A stretch of DNA of 64,000 bases from assembly GCF_900105175.1 (NCBI RefSeq), contig NZ_LT629771.1:5972622-6036621 (forward strand), written 5' to 3'. The translations under genes were made by a program, and so were the position numbers. Below are positions 16,879 through 24,043 of this stretch, one piece after another. The notes under the pieces are model-generated. The model saw only the letters and a program-made list of their open reading frames with translations, did no database searches and was not told where the DNA came from. Each line of letters opens with the position of its first letter. Positions within the stretch are counted from its first letter, which is position 1. This DNA comes from Jiangella sp. DSM 45060. Its GTDB lineage: Bacteria; Actinomycetota; Actinomycetes; Jiangellales; Jiangellaceae.

Positions 16879-17727
16879 ATGCAACTGATGCGCATCGGTG
16901 ACCGGGGCGCTGAGCGCCCCGCCGTCCGCGCCGACGACGGCACGGTGTACGACCTGAGCTCGGTCACCGGCGACATCGACGGCGCGTTCCTGTCCGGCGA
17001 CGGCGTGGCGCGGGCCCGCGCCGCGCTGGCCGAGGGCGGCCTGCCGCAGCTGCCGGCGGGCGGGCGCGTCGGAGCCCCGATCGCCCGTCCCGGCAAGGTG
17101 GTGTGCATCGGCCTGAACTACCGCGACCACGCCGCTGAGACCGGCGCGGCGATCCCGCCGGAGCCGATCATCTTCATGAAGGCGCCGAACACCGTCATCG
17201 GGCCGGACGACACCGTGCTGGTCCCGCGCGGCAGCGTGAAGACCGACTGGGAGGTCGAGCTGGGTGTCGTCATCGGGCAGGAGGCCCGCTACCTCGACTC
17301 CCCCGAGGACGCGCTGGGCGTCATCGCCGGCTACGCCATCTCCAACGACGTCTCGGAGCGCGAGTTCCAGCTCGAGCGCGGCGGCCAGTGGGACAAGGGC
17401 AAGTCGTGCGAGACGTTCAACCCGCTCGGCCCGTGGCTGGTGCCGGCCGACGAGGTCGACGACCCCGGCAAGCTGGGGCTGCGCCTGTGGGTGAACGGCG
17501 AGCAGCGGCAGGACGGCACCACGGCTGACCTCATCTTCGGCATCGGGCACGTCGTCTGGTACCTGAGCCAGTTCATGGTGCTCGAGCCGGGCGACCTGGT
17601 GAACACCGGCACCCCCGCCGGGGTGGCGATGGGCATGCCCGGCCAGCCCTACCTGCGGGCCGGCGACGTCGTGGAGCTGGAGATCGACGGGCTCGGCCGG
17701 CAGCGCCAGGTCTTCGCCGACGCGTAG
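16879..17727 (+). CDS. fumarylacetoacetate hydrolase family protein
   Basis: 282 aa. The FAH domain occupies about residues 70-280: GKVVCIGLNYRDHAAETG, PIIFMKAPNTVIGPDDTV, then KTDWEVELGVVIG with the metal-ligand glutamates, YAISNDVSEREFQLERGGQWDKGKSCETFNPLGPWLV, and LVNTGTPAGVAMG. This pattern is that of the FAHD1/2,4-diketo-3-deoxy-fuconate hydrolase branch: Mg-dependent cleavage or decarboxylation of a 2,4-diketo acid. It follows the hydroxyacid oxidase by 27 bp with a GAGGAGACGAC ribosome site, so the two are co-transcribed. Together they could oxidise a hydroxyacid and split the resulting diketo product. The exact substrate is not deducible. Confidence 0.92.
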   Translation: MQLMRIGDRGAERPAVRADDGTVYDLSSVTGDIDGAFLSGDGVARARAALAEGGLPQLPAGGRVGAPIARPGKVVCIGLNYRDHAAETGAAIPPEPIIFMKAPNTVIGPDDTVLVPRGSVKTDWEVELGVVIGQEARYLDSPEDALGVIAGYAISNDVSEREFQLERGGQWDKGKSCETFNPLGPWLVPADEVDDPGKLGLRLWVNGEQRQDGTTADLIFGIGHVVWYLSQFMVLEPGDLVNTGTPAGVAMGMPGQPYLRAGDVVELEIDGLGRQRQVFADA

Positions 17728-17752
17728 CTCACACCCGTTCCCGAGGGACGCG

Positions 17753-17789
17753 AGGGGCCGGCCGCCTGACCACCAGGCGCCGGCCCCTT
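17753..17789 (+). terminator. strong hairpin terminator after the oxidase/FAH operon
   Basis: aggggccggccgcctg pairs with caggcgccggcccct across a five-base loop, with one bulged base. The stem is about 15 bp and is followed by ttaccg. It lies 25 bp after the FAH stop codon and before the convergent lsr2 stop, so it may serve both directions. Confidence 0.75.
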
Positions 17790-17842
17790 ACCGCGTCAAA
17801 TCCCCCGTGCATCTCCGCGGTTGATGCGTTGACGAGTCGTCG

Positions 17843-18178
17843 TCACCCGTGCGCGGACTCGTACTTCGCCAGGATGTCGGACGGGATGCGACCCCGGTCG
17901 GACACCTTCAGGCCCTGGTCGCGGGCCCATTCACGGATGGCCGTGGTGTCGGTGCGGCTGGCCCGCCCACCCGTGGCGGCGGCCCGCCCTCGTCCCCGCC
18001 GCGCCGACGCCCGGCGTGCCGAGGCGACGTAGGGCGCCATGGCGTCGCGGAGCTTGCCGGCGTTCTTGGCCGACAGATCGATCTCGTACGTGGCTCCGTC
18101 CAAGGCGAAGCTCACGGTCTCGGTGGCTTCACCGCCATCGAGATCGTCGAGCAGAATCACCTGAACCTTTTGCGCCAT
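17843..18178 (-). CDS. lsr2: Lsr2-type nucleoid-associated protein
   Basis: 111 aa, the usual Lsr2 length. The N-terminal dimerisation domain begins MAQKVQVILLDDLDGGEATETVSFALDGATYEIDLSAKNA. A basic Ala/Gly/Arg linker follows (ARRASARRGRGRAAATGG), then the C-terminal DNA-binding domain TTAIREWARDQGLKVSDRGRIPSDILAKYESAHG. Its RGR loop inserts into the minor groove of AT-rich DNA. Lsr2 is the H-NS functional analogue that silences AT-rich and horizontally acquired DNA. The start has AGGAAGG upstream, and the 76-bp upstream gap is unusually AT-rich (tacttaat), a likely promoter and possible autoregulatory target. It sits downstream of lysS-argA, the conserved actinobacterial order. Confidence 0.97.
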   Translation of the reverse strand: MAQKVQVILLDDLDGGEATETVSFALDGATYEIDLSAKNAGKLRDAMAPYVASARRASARRGRGRAAATGGRASRTDTTAIREWARDQGLKVSDRGRIPSDILAKYESAHG

Positions 18179-18254
18179 CGTTGATCCTTCCTGCGGGGGT
18201 GCCCTCGAAGATTAAGTATGACATCACTATTGTTACGCCTCAGTACACCGAATT

Positions 18255-18845
18255 TCAATTCGCCTGCCGCGAGTCGTCCTGGTCGTTTTGTGACGTGGTA
18301 CCCATTCGACGAAGCATCCGCACGTTACCCAGAGTATTCGGCTTCACCCGGTCGAGGTCGAGGAACTCCGCAACGCCTTCGTCCGCCGAGCGCAACAACT
18401 GTGCGTAGACGTCGGTGTCTACCGGCGTGCCTTGCACTCGCTCGAAACCGTGCCGCTCGAAGAAGTCGACCTCGAACGTGAGACAGAACACCCGCACGAC
18501 CCCGAGTTCTTCGGCCACCTGCAGCAAGCGGGAGAGCAGTACGTGCCCGACACCGTGGCGCCGCCATTCCGGCGCCACGGCGAGGGTGCGAACCTCCGCC
18601 AGATCCTCCCACATGACGTGCAACGCGCCACAGCCGATGACAGTGCCCACCGCGCTGCTCTCCGAAACCGTTTCGGCCACCCAGAACTCCTGGATGTCCT
18701 CGAAAAGCGTCACGGTCTCTTTCGATAGCAGGATCCGCTGGGACGCGTAACCGTCGAGCAGTCCGCGGATGTGCCGTACATCGGCGGTGCGTGCCCGCCG
18801 TACCCGATAGCGCTGTTCCGGCTCGTTATCAGCCGGTGCCGTCAT
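18255..18845 (-). CDS. argA: GNAT amino-acid N-acetyltransferase (actinobacterial ArgA type)
   Basis: A 196-aa single-domain GNAT protein. Motif A is VRTLAVAPEWRRHGVGHVLLSRLLQVAEELGV (acetyl-CoA pyrophosphate loop RRHGVG), preceded by VIGCGALHVMWEDLAE and followed by FCLTFEVDFFERHGFERVQGTPVDTDVYAQLLRSADEGVAEFLDLDRVKPNTLGNVRML. The C-terminus resembles the short ArgA described from Mycobacterium (L-glutamine/L-glutamate N-acetyltransferase, first step of arginine synthesis). The start ATG overlaps the lysS stop (ATGA, 18842-18845), indicating translational coupling. The much longer open frame upstream is antisense-like readthrough within lysS. Confidence 0.85.
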   Translation of the reverse strand: MTAPADNEPEQRYRVRRARTADVRHIRGLLDGYASQRILLSKETVTLFEDIQEFWVAETVSESSAVGTVIGCGALHVMWEDLAEVRTLAVAPEWRRHGVGHVLLSRLLQVAEELGVVRVFCLTFEVDFFERHGFERVQGTPVDTDVYAQLLRSADEGVAEFLDLDRVKPNTLGNVRMLRRMGTTSQNDQDDSRQAN

Positions 18846-20338
18846 TCCGGCTTCACCAGCGGGAACAGGATCGTCTCGCGAATGCCGGAGTCGGTGAGCA
18901 GGATCATCAGGCGGTCGATTCCCAGGCCCATGCCGCCGGTGGGGGGCATGCCGTATTCGAGCGAGCGGAGGAAGTCCTCGTCGAGTTGCATGGCCTCGGG
19001 GTCGCCGGCGGCCGCCCTGAGCGACTGCGCCGTCAGCCGATCGCGCTGCAGGACGGGGTCGACCAGCTCGGAGTAGGCCACGCCCATCTCGACGCCGCGG
19101 ATGACGAGGTCCCACGCCTCGGTGAGCCGGGGGTCGTCGCGGTGTGGACGGGCCAGCGGCCGCGCCTCCTCCGGATAGTCGCGGATGAACGTGGGCGTCA
19201 TGAACGTGTGCTCGGCCAGCTTCTCGAACAGCTCCAGCACGACCTCGCCGTGGCCCCACGACGGGTCCAGCCCGACCTCGTGCTTCTCGGCCAGCTCGCG
19301 CAGCCGCTCGACCGGGGTATCGATGGTGACCGTCTCGCCGACGGCCCCCGAGACGGCCTCGTGCAGCGTCAGGTGCTGCCAGGGACCCTCGAGGTCGATC
19401 TCGCCGCCGCGGCCGTCGGGCACCACCGTGCGGCCGACCGCGCGCGCGGCGTCGACGACGAGGTCGCGGATGAGCTCGGCCATGGTGTCGTAGTCGCCGT
19501 AGGCCTCGTACGCCTCGAGCATGGTGAACTCGGGGCTGTGCGTGGAATCGATACCCTCGTTTCGAAAAATGCGGCCGATCTCGTAGACCTTGTCGACGCC
19601 GCCGACGATGGCCCGCTTGAGGTACAGCTCGAGGGCGATACGCAACGTCATCGGAATGTCGAACGCATTGAGATGCGTCTGGAAAGGACGCGCCGACGCC
19701 CCGCCGTGGATCAGCTGCAGCACCGGCGTCTCGACCTCGATGAACCCGTGCCGATGCAGCGTTTCGCGGATCGACCGGGTGACGACGGCGCGAGTTCGCA
19801 CCATGGCCCGGGCGTCCGGATTGACGATGAGGTCGACGTAACGCTGCCGGACCCGGGTTTCCTCATTCAAATCCTTGTGCGCCACCGGCAGCGGCCGCAG
19901 CGCCTTGGAAAGCATGGTCCAGCGCTCGGCCGACACCGACAGCTCACCGCGCTTACTGACGATGACCTCGCCCTCGACGCCCACGTGATCGCCGATGTCG
20001 ACCAGGTGCTTCCAGGAGGCAAGGCTCTCCTCACCGACGCGATCGAGCGAGAGCATGACCTGGAGTTCGGTGCCGTCGCCTTCACGCAGCCGGGCAAAAC
20101 AGAGTTTGCCGGTGTTGCGCAGGAAGATCACCCGGCCCGCGACGGACGCGCGGTCGCCGGTTTCGGCGCCGGGGGGCAAGTCGGGATATGCCGCCCGCAG
20201 CGCCTCGAACGTGTGGCTGCGCGGGAATCCGAGACGATACGGCGGCTGCCCCGAGGCGAGCAACTCCGCGCGCTTCTCGCGCCGGATGCGCAGTTGCTCG
20301 GGCAAATCCTGATCGTCGGTCGGCGGCTGTCCACTCAT
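18842..20338 (-). CDS. lysS: lysine--tRNA ligase (class II)
   Basis: 498 aa. The N-terminal OB-fold anticodon domain (about 55-160: VAGRVIFLRNTGKLCFARLREGDGTELQVML) is followed by the class II catalytic core. That core has motif 1 around VRTRAVVTRSIRETLHRHGFIEVETPVLQ, motif 2 YEIGRIFRNEGIDSTHSPEFTMLEAYEAYGDY, and motif 3 GMGLGIDRLMILLTDSGIRETILFPLVKP. ATG at 20338 is preferred to an in-frame TTG at 20347. Its -10-like TAGGCT lies just upstream, so the mRNA may be leaderless. The gene is coupled to argA. lysS next to lsr2 and the NAD/CoA genes is the normal actinobacterial neighbourhood. Confidence 0.97.
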   Translation of the reverse strand: MSGQPPTDDQDLPEQLRIRREKRAELLASGQPPYRLGFPRSHTFEALRAAYPDLPPGAETGDRASVAGRVIFLRNTGKLCFARLREGDGTELQVMLSLDRVGEESLASWKHLVDIGDHVGVEGEVIVSKRGELSVSAERWTMLSKALRPLPVAHKDLNEETRVRQRYVDLIVNPDARAMVRTRAVVTRSIRETLHRHGFIEVETPVLQLIHGGASARPFQTHLNAFDIPMTLRIALELYLKRAIVGGVDKVYEIGRIFRNEGIDSTHSPEFTMLEAYEAYGDYDTMAELIRDLVVDAARAVGRTVVPDGRGGEIDLEGPWQHLTLHEAVSGAVGETVTIDTPVERLRELAEKHEVGLDPSWGHGEVVLELFEKLAEHTFMTPTFIRDYPEEARPLARPHRDDPRLTEAWDLVIRGVEMGVAYSELVDPVLQRDRLTAQSLRAAAGDPEAMQLDEDFLRSLEYGMPPTGGMGLGIDRLMILLTDSGIRETILFPLVKPE

Positions 20339-20443
20339 GAAGGACAAGCCTAGGCGGTACGCGATGCCCGCCGTTCATGGGCAGGCGCGGAATGGTTGCC
20401 GCCGTTACCACGAACTGTCACGCTGGGTGTGGAGGTGAGGTCG

Positions 20444-20785
20444 ATGAGCACAGTGGAGGTCGTCGACCGCGGGGGCCGCGAGATCGTGGTGTTCCTGGCC
20501 GGCGAGGTCGGCACCGATCCCGACGACGCGTTCGGCCCGGCCATCGACAGGGTCGTCCAGCTGGAGCAGTTGAACGCGCTCGATCACGTGGTCGTCGACA
20601 TGCACCGGGTCACGGGTATGACCGACGCCGCCATCGAGTTCCTGCGCGCGCTGTCCACCCGCGGCCAGACGTCGGGCTACGAGGTGTCGTTCGCCGCGGT
20701 CAGCGGGCCGGCGCACCGGGCCATCGAGGCGAACGGCTGGACCTTCGCCGAGCACAGCCCCATCGTGCCGCCGGGTCGCGTCTGA
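20444..20785 (+). CDS. STAS domain protein (anti-sigma factor antagonist-like)
   Basis: 113 aa, a single STAS domain: VEVVDRGGREIVVFLAGEVGTDPDDAFGPAIDRVVQLEQLNALDHVVVDMHRVTGMTDAAIEFLRALSTRGQTSGYEVSFAAVSGPAHRAIEANGW. The fold pattern (strand, 'LAGEVG', VVVDMHRVTGMT.AAIEFL) resembles SpoIIAA-type antagonists. At the place of the phosphorylated Ser in DxSGxxFMDS, however, it has M-HRVTGMTDAA, so a Thr would have to serve if phosphorylated. The start at 20444 follows an ideal GGAGGTGAGG site. No partner anti-sigma kinase is adjacent. An ECF41 sigma gene lies 1.6 kb away, but ECF41 factors are not known to use this switch. Confidence 0.85.
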   Translation: MSTVEVVDRGGREIVVFLAGEVGTDPDDAFGPAIDRVVQLEQLNALDHVVVDMHRVTGMTDAAIEFLRALSTRGQTSGYEVSFAAVSGPAHRAIEANGWTFAEHSPIVPPGRV

Positions 20786-20811
20786 GCTTCTCGGCGGGTG
20801 CGCCGCCCTGG

Positions 20812-20929
20812 GGTCTTTCGGTGGGGTGTGCTGCCTCGGCTGTTTCGCGTTGGGGTGCCGCCTCGCCTGCATCTCGTTGGGGCGCCTCCTCGGCTGTTTC
20901 CCGGTGGGGGTGCCTCCTCGGTTGCGCTT
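20812..20929. repeat. degenerate ~27-bp minisatellite, block 1
   Basis: About four imperfect units of roughly 27 bp (e.g. tggggcgcctcctcggct.. , tggggtgccgcctcgcct..) follow the STAS gene. They read like cctcggctgtttc(c/g)cg(g/t)tgggg repeated. There is no ribosome site, and arginine/proline-rich translations in several frames argue against a gene. It is part of the 564-bp non-coding stretch 20786-21349. Confidence 0.6.
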
Positions 20930-21004
20930 TCGGCCGGAGTGACACCCCGCCCGGCCGGGAGGGCCCCCACCCTACGGGCGGGCACCGACAACCTCGAACG
21001 CGCG
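20930..21004 (+). repeat. 75-bp GC-rich stem-loop repeat, copy 1
   Basis: Identical to 21202-21276 at 74 of 75 positions. It contains cccgcccg...cgggcggg arms, extended by gtg/cac, around a G/C-rich centre, so it can fold strongly. A related copy is at 26700-26751. Between the two copies lies unique spacer with minisatellite block 2. Confidence 0.75.
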
Positions 21005-21059
21005 CGGCGCTGGTGCGCGGTCGTCCGCGCCTCGGTGGGGCGACATCCAGCCTGCGGTG

Positions 21060-21201
21060 CCCGGCGCAGCGCCGCCTCGGCTGAGGCTCGCGGCCGGGAC
21101 GGCGCCTCGGCTGAGCTTCGCAGCCGGAGCGACCCCCTGAGCTACTCGGCCGGAGCAACCCCCGTCGGCTCTCGGCGGCGATGGCGCCTCGGCTGAGCTT
21201 C
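21060..21201. repeat. degenerate ~27-33-bp minisatellite, block 2
   Basis: About five imperfect units of the form gcctcggctgagctt(c)gc.gccgga(c/g).gac follow one another up to the second 75-bp repeat. They are related in sequence to block 1. No credible gene was found in 20786-21349; the long open frames on both strands are low-complexity R/P/G/A translations of the repeats. Confidence 0.55.
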
Positions 21202-21276
21202 TCGGCCGGAGTGACACCCCGCCCGGCCGGGAGGGCCCCCACCCTACGGGCGGGCGCCGACAACCTCGAACGCGCG
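21202..21276 (+). repeat. 75-bp GC-rich stem-loop repeat, copy 2
   Basis: Second near-identical copy (one a/g difference from 20930-21004), in direct orientation, ending 73 bp before the epimerase stop codon. The similarity continues weakly beyond the right end (gcggtcgtccgc against cacggtcgtccgc), suggesting a slightly larger ancestral duplication. Confidence 0.75.
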
Positions 21277-21349
21277 GCACCGCTGCGCACGGTCGTCCGC
21301 CCTCCGGCGCGCGAGGTCGTCTCGCCCCGGCCGTCCGGGCCCGACGCGA

Positions 21350-22285
21350 CTACTGCTCGTAGAATCCCTGCCGCCAACTCGGATGCTCCGGCTTCCAACC
21401 CAGCTCGCGCTTGGCCTTGACGTTCGACGAACCGCGCAGTGAGGTCATGAAGGCGATGCCGAAGTCGCCCATCAACGGCCGGGCCAGCCAGGTGGGCAGG
21501 CGCCGCGGCGGCTTCGCCTCGAACGCCGCGGCGAGCGTGGTCAGCACGTCAGCGGCCGGCGCCGGGTCGTCGTCGACGATGTTGTAGATGCCGGGGGCAC
21601 CGCCCTCGATCGCGGCCAGTGTGGCGCGGGCGGCGTCGTCGATGTGGATGACGGTCCAGATGGCCGTGCCGCCGCCGACGATCGGCAACTGCCGCTTGCG
21701 CATCAGGCCGGCGAACTTCTCGCTGGTCAGCCCGGTGCCGTGGCCGTAGAACGTGCCGTAGCGCAGCGCCAGCCCGTCGATTCCGGGTGTGCCGGTCGTG
21801 ACCCGCTCCAGGTGCTGGATGCCACGCATGGTCTGACTGCAGGCCGACTCCGGGTTCGGCTCGAGCGGGTCGTCCTCGGTCTTCACCGGGCCGCCGCTGC
21901 GGGCGTTGGGCCAGCCGGTGTAGCTCTGTGCGACGAACCGGGTCACCCCGGTCTCGCGAGCCGCCGCCAGCAGGTGGTCGGTGCCCTCGATGCGCAGCCG
22001 GTTGGTGGTGGCGAAGTCGCGGTCGAACCGCTTCATGTTGCCGCTCTGGTCGCTCAGCGCGCTCTGCTGATGCACGATGACGTCCGGGCGGGCGGCGCGG
22101 ACCGCGGCCGCCACGCTGGCAGCGTCCAGCCCGTCCATGACGACGCCCTCGGCGCCGGCGGCGTTCAGGTCGGCGACCTTCGCCGCCGAGCGCGTCGTGC
22201 CGGTCACCTCGTGGCCGGCCTTGATCAGCAGCGGGACGAGGGACCGCCCCAGGGCGCCGGTGGCACCGGCCAGGAAGACTCGCAT
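21350..22285 (-). CDS. NAD-dependent epimerase/dehydratase family protein (ECF41 'COE' partner)
   Basis: An extended-SDR protein of 311 aa. The Rossmann site is VFLAGATGALGRSLVPLLIKAGHEVTGTTRS, followed by DVIVHQQSALSD, FVAQSYTGWPN (S/Y catalytic region), ALRYGTFYGHGTGLT, and WTVIHIDDAARATLAAIEGGAPGIYNIVDDDPAP. Proteins of this kind are the 'epimerase' class of COE genes found beside ECF41 sigma factors. Here the gene is divergent from the ECF41 gene with 71 bp between starts, and an ECF41-type promoter faces it (22319-22345). The ribosome site is AGGAGAAGGAC. The reaction and substrate are unknown. Confidence 0.9.
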   Translation of the reverse strand: MRVFLAGATGALGRSLVPLLIKAGHEVTGTTRSAAKVADLNAAGAEGVVMDGLDAASVAAAVRAARPDVIVHQQSALSDQSGNMKRFDRDFATTNRLRIEGTDHLLAAARETGVTRFVAQSYTGWPNARSGGPVKTEDDPLEPNPESACSQTMRGIQHLERVTTGTPGIDGLALRYGTFYGHGTGLTSEKFAGLMRKRQLPIVGGGTAIWTVIHIDDAARATLAAIEGGAPGIYNIVDDDPAPAADVLTTLAAAFEAKPPRRLPTWLARPLMGDFGIAFMTSLRGSSNVKAKRELGWKPEHPSWRQGFYEQ

Positions 22286-22318
22286 GTCCTTCTCCTCTTC
22301 TCGTGTGCTGCCCCCTCC

Positions 22319-22345
22319 GACGAGGCCACCGCCCGTCCTGTGACA
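22319..22345 (-). promoter_or_regulatory. ECF41-type sigma promoter of the epimerase gene
   Basis: Read on the minus strand, TGTCACA (22345-22339), a 16-base spacer, then CGTC (22322-22319) match the -35 and -10 elements described for ECF41 sigma factors. Transcription should start about 25-30 bp upstream of the epimerase ATG at 22285. The -35 lies in the palindrome TCCTGTGACAGGA (22336-22348), close to the sigma gene's own ribosome site. Confidence 0.8.
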
Positions 22346-22356
22346 GGATCACTGCC

Positions 22357-23265
22357 GTGACCGATCTCGCGGTCGCCCACGACGACCTCCGGCCGCTGAT
22401 GTTCTCAGTGGCTTACCGCATGCTGGGCAGCGTCAGCGAAGCCGAGGACGTCGTCCAGGAGGCGTTCCTGCGCATGCACCGCGCGTCCCAGTCCGGCACG
22501 CGTGCCGACAACCCCGAGGCGTACGCCACCACCGTCACCACCCGGCTGGCCATCGACGCGCTGCGCTCGGCCCGGCACCGGCGTGAGCAGTACGTCGGGC
22601 CGTGGCTGCCGGAACCGCTGCTGGCCACGGACGACGACCCGGCGCGGCGGGTCGAGCTGACCGAGTCGCTGTCGACGGCGTTCCTCGTCGTGCTGGAGAC
22701 GCTGTCACCGGTCGAGCGGGCGGTGTTCCTGCTGCGCGAGGTGTTCGGCTACGGCTACGGCGAGATCGCGGCGATCGTGCAGCGCAGCGAGGCCAACTGC
22801 CGGCAGCTGATGACCCGCGCCCGCAAGCACATCGAGGAGCGACGGCCGCGGTTCGAGCCGTCGCGGGACCACCGCGACGAACTGGCCCGCACGTTCTTCG
22901 CCGCCCTCGACGACGGCGACGTCGGCGCGCTGGAGCGGCTGCTCGCCGACGACGTCGAGTTCCAGGGCGACGGCGGCGGCATCACCGCGGCGGTGCGCAA
23001 GCCACTGACCGGCGCGCTGCAGGTGGCCCGGTTCCTGGCCAACCTGGGCCGCACCGGCGCGCAGCTCGGGGCGACGGTGACCCCGGTGACGGTGAACGGC
23101 CAGCCCGGCGCCCGGGTGTCCGACCCCGACGGCGCGGTGATCGGCGTGCTGTCGCTCACCATCGCCGACGGCCGCGTGGTGGGCGTGCACAACCAGATCA
23201 ACCCCGAGAAGCTGCATCACCTCGGCCCGGTCGGCGACCTCAACGCCCTGATGGAGCAGCGCTAG
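22357..23265 (+). CDS. sigJ: ECF41 (SigJ-like) sigma factor with SnoaL-like C-terminal extension
   Basis: 302 aa from the GTG at 22357. Sigma-2 is at about 8-75 (LRPLMFSVAYRMLGSVSEAEDVVQEAFLRMHR, TVTTRLAIDALRSARHRREQYVGPWLPEPL). Sigma-4 is at about 105-165 (AFLVVLETLSPVERAVFLLREVFGYGYGEIAAIVQRSEANCRQLMTRARKHI). An NTF2/SnoaL-like domain (about 180-300) follows. The WLPEP linker motif, DGGG (GDGGGI) and NPEKL near the end are the family hallmarks of ECF41, in which the extension, not a separate anti-sigma protein, modulates activity. Its 3' end overlaps the convergent coaX stop by 4 bp. The inducing signal is unknown. Confidence 0.93.
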   Translation: MTDLAVAHDDLRPLMFSVAYRMLGSVSEAEDVVQEAFLRMHRASQSGTRADNPEAYATTVTTRLAIDALRSARHRREQYVGPWLPEPLLATDDDPARRVELTESLSTAFLVVLETLSPVERAVFLLREVFGYGYGEIAAIVQRSEANCRQLMTRARKHIEERRPRFEPSRDHRDELARTFFAALDDGDVGALERLLADDVEFQGDGGGITAAVRKPLTGALQVARFLANLGRTGAQLGATVTPVTVNGQPGARVSDPDGAVIGVLSLTIADGRVVGVHNQINPEKLHHLGPVGDLNALMEQR

Positions 23266-24041
23266 GCGGGGTGGTTGCGGTCGAAGACGAGCCGCAGGCC
23301 CATCAGCGTCAGCCACGGCTCGTGGTACGTGATCGTCGCCGCCTCGTCCAGCACCAGCGGCGCCAGCCCACCCGTCCCGATCACCGTGACACCGTCGAGT
23401 CCCACCCCCAGCTCCGTCGCCATGCGGGTGACGACACCGTCGACCTGGGCGCTGAAGCCGTACAGTGCGCCGGACTGCAACGCCTCGACCGTGTTCTTGG
23501 CGATGACCGACCGGGGCCGGACCAGTTCGACCCGGCGCAGCTGGGCCGCGGCGTTGCGCAGCGCCTCCAGCGACACGTCGATGCCGGGAGCGATGGCGCC
23601 GCCGACGTATTCACCGCGGGCCGAGACGACGTCGAACGTGGTGGCGGTGCCGAAGTCGACGATGATGCACGGCCGCCCGGTGCCGTACTTGTGCATGGCG
23701 GCGAGCGCGTTGACGATGCGGTCGGTGCCGACCTCGCGCGGGTTGTCCATGAGGATCGGGACGCCGGTCTTGACGCCGGGCTCGACCAGCAGCGCCGGCA
23801 CGTCGGCGAAGTAGCGCTCCGTCAGCCACCGCACCTGGCGCTGCACCACGGGGACCGTCGAGCAGATGGCGACGCCGTCGATCGGCTCGTCGGTCCCCGC
23901 GAACAGCCCGCGCAGCAGCGCCATGAACTCGTCGGTGGTGCGCGAGGGCATGGTCGCCACGCGCCAGTGGTGGCGCACCTCGAGGCCGTCGAGCAGTCCG
24001 ATGACGGTCTCGGTGTTACCGACGTCGATCGCCAGCAGCAT
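23262..24041 (-). CDS. coaX: type III pantothenate kinase
   Basis: 259 aa; phosphorylates pantothenate, the first committed step from vitamin B5 to CoA. The acetate/sugar-kinase-fold motifs are present: LLAIDVGNTETVIGLLDG (phosphate-1), TDRIVNALAAMHKYG, and CIIVDFGTATTFDVVSARGEYVGGAIAPGIDVSLEAL (phosphate-2 and substrate). VIGTGGLAPLV forms the adenosine region. It is the last gene of the panC-nadB-nadC-coaX run, two bases after nadC, and probably in the same transcript. In this window panD and panC provide the upstream steps of the same pathway. Confidence 0.96.
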   Translation of the reverse strand: MLLAIDVGNTETVIGLLDGLEVRHHWRVATMPSRTTDEFMALLRGLFAGTDEPIDGVAICSTVPVVQRQVRWLTERYFADVPALLVEPGVKTGVPILMDNPREVGTDRIVNALAAMHKYGTGRPCIIVDFGTATTFDVVSARGEYVGGAIAPGIDVSLEALRNAAAQLRRVELVRPRSVIAKNTVEALQSGALYGFSAQVDGVVTRMATELGVGLDGVTVIGTGGLAPLVLDEAATITYHEPWLTLMGLRLVFDRNHPA

Positions 24042-24043
24042 GG

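Noticed and set aside
20444-20785. STAS protein as a regulator of the nearby ECF41 sigma factor
   Set aside because: ECF41 factors are controlled by their own C-terminal domain, no anti-sigma kinase is present, and the genes are 1.6 kb apart; proximity alone is not support.
20700-21398. 232-codon minus-strand frame over the minisatellite block
   Set aside because: Runs through the 3' end of the STAS gene and the epimerase gene, has no ribosome site, and consists of repeat-derived R/P/G/A residues.
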